NCBI RefSeq assembly: GCF_003335085.1
Contig: NZ_QPEJ01000017.1
Span: 186,001 to 250,000 of the forward strand
Origin: Polaribacter sp. WD7
GTDB lineage: Bacteria; Bacteroidota; Bacteroidia; Flavobacteriales; Flavobacteriaceae
Length of the DNA stretch: 64,000 bases
Direction of reading: 5' to 3'
The position numbers and the translations under genes are program-made. Every line of letters begins with the position of its first letter. Positions within the stretch are counted from its first letter, which is position 1. The notes beneath the pieces were generated by a model. That model did no database searches. It had not been told where the DNA came from and saw only the letters and a list, made by a program, of their open reading frames with translations. Shown here in pieces: positions 55,259 through 62,895 of the stretch.

Positions 55259-55424
55259 TGTATTTTGTCTAATAATACGCCAATTCAAACGCAATATAAA
55301 TAGAATTAGTATTAAATTTTAAGTTTCTTGTAACAAATTAAATTGTTGCTCGTCGTAAAGATGTAAACCCGATAAAATTTAACTAAATTTATTTAATCTT
55401 TACATCAATAATTAAGCCAAAACA

Positions 55425-55934
55425 ATGAATCAATCAGACTTTTTAAAAGTTGTTTTACCATTTAAAGATAAAGTCTTTCGTTTAGCAAAAAGACTCTTAG
55501 TTTCTACAGAAGAAGCAGAAGATGCCACACAAGAGTTGTACTTTAAATTATGGAGAAGCAAAGAAAAAATAGCTGATTATAAAAATGTAGAGGCATTTGC
55601 AATGACTATGACAAAAAACTATTGCTACGATCGTTTAAAAAGTAAACAAGCAAGTAATTTAACATTGGTTCATAGCAATTATAAAGAAAAAGAAACCTCT
55701 TTAGATAAAAAAGTAGAACATAGAGATAGTGTAAACCAAGTACACCAATTGATAGAAAACTTACCAGAAAGCCAAAAAATAATTATTCAATTAAGAGATA
55801 TTGAACAGTATGATTTGGATGAAATTTGTAAAATGGTAGATATGAAACCGACTGCAGTAAGAGTAGCATTATCTAGAGCAAGAAAGACAATACGAGAAGA
55901 ACTTATAAAAAAACATAACTATGGAGTTAGCTAA
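55425..55934 (+). CDS. ECF-type RNA polymerase sigma factor
   Basis: Protein of 169 residues with sigma region 2 (about 10-80; EEAEDATQELYFKLWR) and region 4 (about 115-165; LPESQKIIIQLRDIEQYDLD, then a helix-turn-helix). Directs transcription in response to an envelope or other signal. Its end overlaps the next gene by 14 bases. The operon that follows suggests the sigma is held by the membrane protein behind it and controls its own operon. Confidence 0.92.
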   Translation: MNQSDFLKVVLPFKDKVFRLAKRLLVSTEEAEDATQELYFKLWRSKEKIADYKNVEAFAMTMTKNYCYDRLKSKQASNLTLVHSNYKEKETSLDKKVEHRDSVNQVHQLIENLPESQKIIIQLRDIEQYDLDEICKMVDMKPTAVRVALSRARKTIREELIKKHNYGVS

Positions 55935-56355
55935 CATAGAAAAATTAGTAGAAAAATATTTAAACGCAGAAACTTCTTTGCAAGAAGAAGCAACCTTAAA
56001 AAACTATTTTACAGGAGGTAATGTGGCACCACACTTGCAAGAATACAAGTATATGTTTACATATTTTAAAAGTACAAAACAAGAAACATATACAAAAACC
56101 ATTAGGTTAGCACCTAAGAAATCTAATCGTAGAAACTTTAAATGGTTATCTGTAGCAGCGTCTTTAGTACTTCTATTTAGTGTATTTGTTGGAAAACAAC
56201 AATATAATAAACAACAAGAAAGAAAAGAAGCAGAAAGAATTTATGCTCAAGTAAGTAAAGGCTTAGGGTTATTGTCTTCAAACCTTAGAAAAGGAGAAAA
56301 TGCAGTAGCACAATTGTATACTTACGAAAACACGGTAAATAAGATATTAAAATAA
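55921..56355 (+). CDS. Probable anti-sigma/membrane regulator
   Basis: Protein of 144 residues: a cytoplasmic helical N-terminal part (about 1-70), one membrane span near 78-93 (WLSVAASLVLLFSVFVG), and a short outer part. Size, topology and overlap with the ECF gene fit an anti-sigma factor, although the classic zinc HxxxCxxC motif is absent. Name is inference from position and shape. Confidence 0.7.
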   Translation: MELANIEKLVEKYLNAETSLQEEATLKNYFTGGNVAPHLQEYKYMFTYFKSTKQETYTKTIRLAPKKSNRRNFKWLSVAASLVLLFSVFVGKQQYNKQQERKEAERIYAQVSKGLGLLSSNLRKGENAVAQLYTYENTVNKILK

Positions 56356-56394
56356 ACCAAGTAAAATTAGTAAAACCAAGTAAACACAGAAATT

Positions 56395-56904
56395 ATGAAA
56401 AAAATAGCAATTTTAATAGCGTTAGTGGTTGTCCCGATGATAACCAACGCACAGTCTTTTTTTGATGATTTAGAAGATATGGATGGGGTAGATGTGGTAG
56501 TTGTTACCAAAGATGCCTTTGAGATGTTGTCTAAATTTAAAAACATAAAGGTAGAAGGAAATGAAACTATGGAAGTTTTTCAGATGATTCAAGATTTAAA
56601 TGAATTAAAAGTTTTTTCTACTGATAATAGTACAATCGCAGACAAAATGGATGGTATGGTTAAAAATTTAATCAAACAGAAAAATTTAACAGAATTAATG
56701 CGTGTAAAAGACGATGATTCTCGAGTTAAAATCTACGTAAAATCTACAAGTAACAAAGATTATGTTAGTGAGGTTTTAATGTTTGTAAAAGGTATTAATA
56801 AAAAAACTAAAGAAAATGTAGACTCCGTAATTGTCTCTTTAACAGGTAATATAGATATTAATAAAATGTCTAAGATTGCAGACACATTCACTAAAGAAAA
56901 ATAA
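56395..56904 (+). CDS. DUF4252 domain-containing protein
   Basis: Exported protein of 169 residues with a signal peptide ending near TNAQS. The remainder matches the DUF4252 pattern common in Bacteroidota ECF operons (VKNLIKQKNLTELMRVKDDD; VKIYVKSTSNKDYVSEVLMF). Function unknown. Third gene of the sigma operon, 39 bases after the regulator. Confidence 0.85.
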   Translation: MKKIAILIALVVVPMITNAQSFFDDLEDMDGVDVVVVTKDAFEMLSKFKNIKVEGNETMEVFQMIQDLNELKVFSTDNSTIADKMDGMVKNLIKQKNLTELMRVKDDDSRVKIYVKSTSNKDYVSEVLMFVKGINKKTKENVDSVIVSLTGNIDINKMSKIADTFTKEK

Positions 56905-56907
56905 CAG

Positions 56908-57450
56908 ATGAAAAACACTATAAAAATAGTTGCTTTACTACTATTAACCGTAACGATAACTTCGTGTAAAAACAAAAAATCATTACAAAGCTATTTAGTA
57001 GAAAGTCAAGAAAAGAAAGGATTTATCTCTCTAGATATACCCACCAGTTTTTTACAGTTAAAATCTGATGATGTTTCTAATGAAATAAAAGAAACCTTAG
57101 AAAGCATTAGAAAGATAAACGTTGTTGCTTTACCTATAAAAGGAAATGAAGAGGCCTACTTAGCTGAAAAAAGTCAATTGAAAACTATCTTTAAAGACAA
57201 TAAAGATTACAAAAGTTTAATGACTATGAGAGCTAAAGGGGTGAATGTGAATTTGTACTATACAGGAGATACAGAGGCTATTGATGAAATTATAGCTTTT
57301 GGTTATGGTAAACAAGCAGGTGTAGGAGTTGCAAGATTGTTGGGAGACAATATGAATCCTGCAAAAATCATGGAAATGATGAATAATATAAAAGTAGATG
57401 GTGATCAACTAAACTTATCGCAATTTAGCGCCATTTTTAAAGAAAAATAA
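56908..57450 (+). CDS. DUF4252 domain-containing lipoprotein
   Basis: Lipoprotein of 180 residues (lipobox TITSC near 14-18), the second DUF4252 protein in a row, 3 bases after the first. It shares FLQLKSDDVSNEIKETLESI and VNVNLYYTGDTEAIDEIIAF type features but has a longer N-terminal part. Probably sits on the inner face of the outer membrane and works with its neighbour. Confidence 0.85.
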   Translation: MKNTIKIVALLLLTVTITSCKNKKSLQSYLVESQEKKGFISLDIPTSFLQLKSDDVSNEIKETLESIRKINVVALPIKGNEEAYLAEKSQLKTIFKDNKDYKSLMTMRAKGVNVNLYYTGDTEAIDEIIAFGYGKQAGVGVARLLGDNMNPAKIMEMMNNIKVDGDQLNLSQFSAIFKEK

Positions 57451-57471
57451 TATTTATTTTTAGTAGTTAGT

Positions 57472-57507
57472 AAAAGCTGTAATTTTTATTGAAATTGCAG
57501 CTTTTTT
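57472..57507 (+). terminator. Terminator of the sigma operon
   Basis: AAAGCTGTAATTT pairs with AAATTGCAGCTTT with a short loop and one mismatch pair, followed by T. Confidence 0.75.
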
Positions 57508-57566
57508 ATTTTTGGTATGTTTTTTGGATTTAACTGCTCATTAACAGCATCATCATGTAATTTTGT

Positions 57567-57574
57567 TATTTTTG
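57567..57574 (+). promoter_or_regulatory. Downstream promoter element before the M1 peptidase gene
   Basis: TATTTTTG matches TAnnTTTG and lies 20 bases before the ATG. No TTG is found at the expected distance upstream, so only half of the promoter is seen. Confidence 0.35.
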
Positions 57575-57594
57575 ATGCTCGATAAAAACGATAT

Positions 57595-60036
57595 ATGAGA
57601 TTCTTACAATTATTCTTTTTTTTAATTTTTAGTATCAGTTTTTCTGTTTTTTCTCAAAATTCAAATACATACAGAGCAGAAAGAGAAAAAATACACAATT
57701 TACTACATACAAAATTAAAAGTCGATTTTAACTTTGCAGAAGAAACCATGAATGGTGAAGCTTGGGTAACTGTTACACCTCATTTTTATGCTACAAAAAT
57801 ATTAGAATTAGATGCCAAATCGATGTTGATTCATGAAGTTACAATGAATCAAAATAAATTAGATTATAATTACGACGATTTTGTACTCACCATAAATTTA
57901 CCAAAAGAATACAAACGAGGAGAAGAGTTTACCATTTATATAAAATATACAGCAAGACCAAATAAAGTAAAAGACAATGGAAGTTTAGCCATTACAGATG
58001 CTAAGGGTTTGTACTTTATCAATCCTAAAGGAATAGATAAAAATAAGCCAACCCAAATATGGACACAAGGAGAAACCCAAGCCAATAGCGCTTGGTTTCC
58101 TACATTAGATGCACCCAATCAAAAAACAACTCAAGAAATCTACATTACAGTTCCAGATAAATTTGTGACGCTTTCTAACGGAACATTAGTTAGTCAAACT
58201 AAAAAAGGACTAAATAGAACAGATTATTGGAAAATGGATCAAAAACATGCTCCATACTTAGTTTTTATGGGAGTTGGAGAGTTTCAAATTATAAAAGACA
58301 ATTACAAAAATATTCCTATAGAATATTATGTAGAACCAAAATATGCCCAATATGCTAAAAATATTTTTGGAGATACACCAGAAATGATGGATTTCTTTTC
58401 TAATCTTTTAGGAGTAGAGTATCCTTGGAGTAAATACAGTCAAATGGTAGTTAGAGATTATGTTTCTGGAGCTATGGAAAACACAACTGCTGTAATTCAT
58501 TCTGAAAAAGCATACCAAAATCCAGGGCAATTGATTGATGAAAACGTGCAAGAAAACACCATTGCTCATGAGTTGTTTCATCATTGGTTTGGTAATTTAG
58601 TGACCACAGAAAGTTGGGCTAACTTAACGTTAAATGAATCTTTTGCCAATTATAGTGAGTATTTATGGCAAGAACACAAGCATGGTAAGCTAGAAGCTAA
58701 CATGCACATGTATGAGAATATTGAAAATTATAAAAACGGACAAAGCGCAGATAAAAGTTTGGTTCGTTTTGATTATGCCGATAAAGAAGATATGTTTGAT
58801 TTGGTGAGCTACAATAAAGGTGGAGCCATATTACACATGTTAAGGAATTATTTGGGAGACAAAGCTTTTTTTGAAGGATTAAAAACATATCTTACAAGAT
58901 ATCAATACAAAACTGCAGAAGTACATCAATTACGATTAATTTTTGAAGAAATTACAGGTAAAGATCTAAACTGGTTTTTTAACCAATGGTTTTACAATGC
59001 CGGACATCCAGATATTACTATTTCTTATGATTACAATACTATTCAGAAAAAAGTAACGGTTAATATCTTACAAATACAAGCTAACGAATTTCAATTTCCG
59101 TTTACGCTTGATATTTTTGAAGAAGGAAAACGTACAAGACATCAAGTTTTTGTAGAGGGTAGAGATGCTTCTTTTACATTTCCATATTCAAAACTTCCAG
59201 ATTTTATCCAAGTTAACGCAGATGCTGTTTTATTGGCCAATATTAACACCAATAAAGTTTTAAGTGATTATATTTTTCAATTAAAAAATGCTGTAGCATA
59301 CAAGCATAGAAGAGAGGCTTTACTAGAAATTGTAAAAAAACAAGATGACAAAAATGCCTTTAATGCTGTTGCAAGTGCTTTGCAAGATACCTCTTATAAA
59401 ATTAGAATTTTAGCATTACAAAATATAGATTTGATAAATAAATTTTCTAAAAAATCTACTATTCAAAAAATTATGCAAATTGCAAATAATGACAGTAAAA
59501 CCATGGTTCAAGCTGCAGCTATTGAAACTTTAGGAAAATTAACAGACCCTGAGTTAGCACCCATTTTTGCAAAAGCATTAGAAAGTAAATCGTACTCTGT
59601 CTTAGGTAAAGCATTGGTTGCAATGTATTATGTAGACAAGCAACGGGCTATTCAAAAATCTAAAGAATTGCCAGATGAGGTACGTCAAATCTTAGCTACT
59701 CCATTAACTCGAATTTTTATTGAAGAAAACAATATAGAAGAGTTACCTTTTATAGCAAAAAGCGTATTATCGGGCATGTATTTAATTGGAGACGATAATA
59801 CAAAAGCGATTTATCAAAAAGCTTACAATTTAATTGCTAAAAGTGATAATACTGAAGCCATACAAAACATAGTAGATGATATGGTTGAAAAAGGAAAACA
59901 GTTTAAAGGTTTTAATTTTGATAAAGTAATGATTAACCTGATGCGTTCAATGATAAAAACTCAGGAAAAAAAGAACAAGCCGATTAATATTAGAAATATA
60001 GCTATAATAAAAGAAGGTATGGCTAAGTTGTTATAA
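57595..60036 (+). CDS. M1 family zinc aminopeptidase
   Basis: Secreted enzyme of 813 residues with signal peptide ending near SVFSQNS. The exopeptidase motif SGAMENTTA lies near 297, the zinc site HELFHHWFGN near 324 and its Glu in NESFANYSEY about 19 residues on. The C-terminal 270 residues are helical HEAT-like repeats. Periplasmic or exported removal of N-terminal residues from peptides. Single gene. Confidence 0.93.
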   Translation: MRFLQLFFFLIFSISFSVFSQNSNTYRAEREKIHNLLHTKLKVDFNFAEETMNGEAWVTVTPHFYATKILELDAKSMLIHEVTMNQNKLDYNYDDFVLTINLPKEYKRGEEFTIYIKYTARPNKVKDNGSLAITDAKGLYFINPKGIDKNKPTQIWTQGETQANSAWFPTLDAPNQKTTQEIYITVPDKFVTLSNGTLVSQTKKGLNRTDYWKMDQKHAPYLVFMGVGEFQIIKDNYKNIPIEYYVEPKYAQYAKNIFGDTPEMMDFFSNLLGVEYPWSKYSQMVVRDYVSGAMENTTAVIHSEKAYQNPGQLIDENVQENTIAHELFHHWFGNLVTTESWANLTLNESFANYSEYLWQEHKHGKLEANMHMYENIENYKNGQSADKSLVRFDYADKEDMFDLVSYNKGGAILHMLRNYLGDKAFFEGLKTYLTRYQYKTAEVHQLRLIFEEITGKDLNWFFNQWFYNAGHPDITISYDYNTIQKKVTVNILQIQANEFQFPFTLDIFEEGKRTRHQVFVEGRDASFTFPYSKLPDFIQVNADAVLLANINTNKVLSDYIFQLKNAVAYKHRREALLEIVKKQDDKNAFNAVASALQDTSYKIRILALQNIDLINKFSKKSTIQKIMQIANNDSKTMVQAAAIETLGKLTDPELAPIFAKALESKSYSVLGKALVAMYYVDKQRAIQKSKELPDEVRQILATPLTRIFIEENNIEELPFIAKSVLSGMYLIGDDNTKAIYQKAYNLIAKSDNTEAIQNIVDDMVEKGKQFKGFNFDKVMINLMRSMIKTQEKKNKPINIRNIAIIKEGMAKLL

Positions 60037-60461
60037 GAACGAACCTTTTGTTAGTTCTAATTTAAAATGACTTGTGCATCTTCGAAAAAAATTAAATGCA
60101 ATTTTTAGTTCGAGTGATTTTGAGGTACGAAAAGTTGCATAGAGAACTATCTTAAAAGTAAAAATTCTTTTTGTCGTTACATATTTTATTTCTTTCTTTC
60201 AATAATTTACTCTAATCGACAGAATTTTATCAATGCACAACACATTAAAATAGTATTAAAATATCAATTTTTCTTATTTGATTCCTGAAAAATGTATCGA
60301 AAACTACTTTTAAAGCCTAACTTTTTTGAAGTTAAATACAAATTTTACCATCATCATTCGTAAAAAACTCATCTCGTTTGCAAAATTTTGTAAAAAGATT
60401 TAATTATAACGTTTTAAACTTGTTTATATAGGGATTTAAAACCCAAAGTTTATATCTTAAT
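60037..60461. other. Non-coding gap with repeat
   Basis: No open frame of note. Most of the left half is a terminal-inverted-repeat element (separate entry). A further piece at about 60290-60330 (TGTATCGAAAACTACTTTTA) looks like a fragment of the same core. Confidence 0.5.
60103..60221 (+). repeat. Terminal-inverted-repeat element
   Basis: Begins TTTTAGTTCGAGTGATTTTG, nearly the same as the copy at 12768, and ends AATTTACTCTAATCGACA, an imperfect inverted match to the start. The interior TGCATAGAGAACTATCTTAA matches the TATCGAGAACTACTT core. About 119 bp, longer than the others by an A/T-rich insertion. Confidence 0.65.
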
Positions 60462-60824
60462 CTATTTCATATACTCATCAAAAGTACCATCATCATAAAA
60501 AACTACAATTCGTTGTATTTTCTTAGCAACTGTAGTATTGTTGCTATCATTTTTAAATAAGGATGGAGTAGAAGTTGGTTTTATTTGTGCATTTAGTTTT
60601 TTAGGGTAGTTTCCTTTCCCATTCAACAGCCAATACATATCTACATCTTGAAACGCCTCAGTTACCTTTAATACAAAATCTAAACTTGGTTTATTTCGTC
60701 CAGAAAGCACATGAGAAATACTAGAACGCTGTACCCCAATTTTATCTGCAAACATAGAAGCTGATAATTGATGGATTTCCATTACTTTTTTAAGACGTAT
60801 TGTAAATTCAGGTATGTTTACCAT
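60462..60824 (-). CDS. Xre-family helix-turn-helix regulator
   Basis: Protein of 120 residues with an N-terminal HTH (about 7-62): LKKVMEIHQLSASMFADKIG, then QRSSISHVLSGRNKPSLDFV. The following MYWLLNGKGNYPKK and a beta-like tail IQRIVVFYDDGTFDEYM make up a small C-terminal region. Divergent from an M14 peptidase with palindromes in the shared gap, so it may regulate itself and that gene. No phage or toxin-antitoxin partner is next to it. Confidence 0.88.
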   Translation of the reverse strand: MVNIPEFTIRLKKVMEIHQLSASMFADKIGVQRSSISHVLSGRNKPSLDFVLKVTEAFQDVDMYWLLNGKGNYPKKLNAQIKPTSTPSLFKNDSNNTTVAKKIQRIVVFYDDGTFDEYMK

Positions 60825-60844
60825 TGTAACTTTTAAACTTTATA

Positions 60845-60874
60845 CAAATGTAATCAAACTGAATTTTACATCAA
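60845..60874 (-). promoter_or_regulatory. Promoter of the Xre regulator gene
   Basis: On the reverse strand TTG (60872-60874), 19 bases, then TACATTTG (60845-60852): a full consensus match, 21 bases before the start codon. Confidence 0.7.
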
Positions 60875-61012
60875 AACACAATCTAATAATATTTTAAAAA
60901 TATAAATTTTAAATTAAATTAAAACTTTATATAATTTACTATAAATACATAAAATACAGTAATTTAATTATTTTACATAGATTAAACTTATAACAAAACA
61001 ACACGTTTGACG

Positions 61013-61097
61013 TTTGTAAATAGTAGATTTTTAAGGTGTTTACAAAAGTATAAAACTTAATTGTTTTAGAAATTTACATTTGTAACTAGTTTACAAA
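61013..61097. promoter_or_regulatory. Candidate operators: TTTGTAA/TTACAAA palindromes
   Basis: TTTGTAAA (61013-61020) and TTTACAAA (61039-61046) are inverted copies 18 bases apart; TTTGTAA (61079-61085) and TTACAAA (61091-61097) form a tighter palindrome around CTAGT. TTACATTTGTAA (61074-61085) overlaps it. They lie upstream of the M14 promoter in the gap shared with the Xre gene. Confidence 0.45.
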
Positions 61098-61118
61098 AGA
61101 CAATTACACTATTTTAGT

Positions 61119-61148
61119 TTGATGACAATTGTAAATACCCTAATTTTG
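61119..61148 (+). promoter_or_regulatory. Promoter of the M14 peptidase gene
   Basis: TTG at 61119-61121, 19 bases, TAATTTTG at 61141-61148, then 19 bases to the ATG: full consensus match. Confidence 0.7.
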
Positions 61149-61167
61149 AAAAATATTTTTATAAACA

Positions 61168-62226
61168 ATGAATACTTTAGAAATAGATTTTTTAAAAGAA
61201 CTTTATAAACATTATAAAGAGAATACACTTTATGGTAAATGGATTAGATACCATGATATAGCTCCTATTTTACCTAAATACAACGCTAAATTTGAAGTTT
61301 CTCAAATAGGCACCTCTGAAGAAGAAAGACCTATACATCAACTAAAAATTGGAAGAGGTTCAAAAAAAATACTATTGTGGTCTCAAATGCACGGAAATGA
61401 AAGTACAGGTACTAGAGCATTATTTGACCTATTTAATTGTTTTTTAAATGATGACAATCTTGTATTTGGTAAAATCTTAGAAGAATGTACTTTAATATTT
61501 ATACCAATGTTAAATCCTGACGGAGCAGAGGTTTATACAAGAGTTAATGCACATAATGTAGATTTAAATAGAGATGCAGTAGCTAAAATTGCTAAAGAAA
61601 GTAAACTTCTAAGAGCTATTTTAGATGACGTTAACCCTCAATTCGGTTTCAATTTACATGACCAAAGAACTATTTTTAATGTAGAAGGTACAAAAAATCC
61701 TGCAACCATTTCTTTTTTAGCACCATCTGAAGAGGTAACTAGAGCGTTAACCAAAGGTAGAATTGAAACTATGGATGTTATTGTATCTATGAATGTATTG
61801 CTTCAAAATTGCATACCTAATTTTGTAGGTCGTTATACAGACGAGTTTTATCCGACTGCTACAGGAGATAACTTTCAGAAATTAGGACACAATACTATTT
61901 TAATTGAATCTGGCCATTACCCAGATGATTATGACCGAGAAGAAACTAGAAAATATACTTTTTACGCTATACTTCAAGGATTACATCATATTGCCAACTC
62001 TTCTAGTTTTAGAAATTATGAGCCTTATTTTGATATTCCTAATAATGATAAATTATTTTTTGATGTTATTCATAGGTACTCAGACTGTAAAAAAGATGTA
62101 GCTTATCAATATGAAGATAAAATTATAGAAGGCAAGTTTGTATCAAAATTAAACAAAGTAGACGAAAATAGTTTAGAATCTAAGTTAGGGCACAAAGAAA
62201 TCACCTTTAACGATAAAATAGTTTAA
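61168..62226 (+). CDS. M14 family zinc carboxypeptidase
   Basis: Protein of 352 residues without signal peptide. Zinc-binding HxxE in WSQMHGNESTGTRALF near 73-76, the substrate-binding VDLNRDA near 133, third zinc ligand in FNLHDQRTIF near 162, and the catalytic Glu in LIESGHYPDDY near 249. These match the M14 fold of bacterial cytosolic carboxypeptidases or related deacylases (succinylglutamate desuccinylase-like). Exact substrate unknown. Followed by an Lrp/AsnC gene 76 bases on with its own promoter. Confidence 0.86.
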   Translation: MNTLEIDFLKELYKHYKENTLYGKWIRYHDIAPILPKYNAKFEVSQIGTSEEERPIHQLKIGRGSKKILLWSQMHGNESTGTRALFDLFNCFLNDDNLVFGKILEECTLIFIPMLNPDGAEVYTRVNAHNVDLNRDAVAKIAKESKLLRAILDDVNPQFGFNLHDQRTIFNVEGTKNPATISFLAPSEEVTRALTKGRIETMDVIVSMNVLLQNCIPNFVGRYTDEFYPTATGDNFQKLGHNTILIESGHYPDDYDREETRKYTFYAILQGLHHIANSSSFRNYEPYFDIPNNDKLFFDVIHRYSDCKKDVAYQYEDKIIEGKFVSKLNKVDENSLESKLGHKEITFNDKIV

Positions 62227-62245
62227 GTATTTATCAATTTATTAC

Positions 62246-62275
62246 TTGTTTAAATAAATTTAATTCATAAATTTG
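62246..62275 (+). promoter_or_regulatory. Promoter of the Lrp/AsnC gene
   Basis: TTG at 62246-62248, 19 bases, TAAATTTG at 62268-62275: perfect consensus; the start codon is 27 bases on. Confidence 0.72.
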
Positions 62276-62302
62276 TCAAGTAAATTGAATAATGCGTAAA
62301 AT

Positions 62303-62782
62303 ATGAAAAAATTTATTTTAGACGAAATTGATCATCAGATCTTAGACATTTTAATCGAAAATGCAAGAACACCTTTTACAGATATCGCAAAACAACTTTT
62401 AGTTTCTGCAGGAACAATTCATGTTCGTGTTAAAAAAATGGAAGATGAGGGTATTATTCAAGGTTCTACATTAACTTTAAATTATGAGAAAATGGGCTAT
62501 TCTTTTATAGCACATGTAGGTGTGTTTTTAGAAAAAACATCTATGACACAAAATGTAATACAAGATCTACGTAAAATTCCTAATGTTACTGTAGCTTACG
62601 TTACTGCAGGTAAATACAATATTTTCTGTAAAGTAAGAGCAAAAGGTACTAATGATGCTAAAGATATTATTTACAAGATTGATGATATTCCTGGTGTAAA
62701 TAGAACTGAGACTATGATTGCTTTAGAAGAAAGCATTAACGATAAAAAAAGAATGATGCATGCAATTTTTAAAGAATTGTAA
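62303..62782 (+). CDS. Lrp/AsnC family transcriptional regulator
   Basis: Protein of 159 residues: N-terminal HTH (about 8-58; LDEIDHQILDILIENARTPF, SAGTIHVRVKKMEDEGII) and C-terminal RAM ligand-binding domain (about 70-145; VAYVTAGKYNIFCKVRAKG). Usually senses an amino acid. The next gene encodes an E1 subunit of a branched-chain-type dehydrogenase, so control of amino-acid breakdown is a reasonable guess, not shown. Confidence 0.92.
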   Translation: MKKFILDEIDHQILDILIENARTPFTDIAKQLLVSAGTIHVRVKKMEDEGIIQGSTLTLNYEKMGYSFIAHVGVFLEKTSMTQNVIQDLRKIPNVTVAYVTAGKYNIFCKVRAKGTNDAKDIIYKIDDIPGVNRTETMIALEESINDKKRMMHAIFKEL

Positions 62783-62801
62783 TTCTTAAAAAATTACAAA
62801 T

Positions 62802-62840
62802 AAAAAAATCCTTATCTACAAACGATAAGGATTTTTTTTA
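62802..62840 (+). terminator. Terminator after the Lrp/AsnC gene
   Basis: AAAAAAATCCTTATC, loop, GATAAGGATTTTTTT: a 15-bp stem with a T-run. Confidence 0.9.
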
Positions 62841-62895
62841 TTGATAATTTATTCATTTATACTTAAGTTTGTTTGTAGTCTAAACGGATTTAATC

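Noticed and set aside
60462..60824. Xre gene as prophage repressor or antitoxin
   Set aside because: No phage genes, integrase, attachment repeats or toxin frame nearby.
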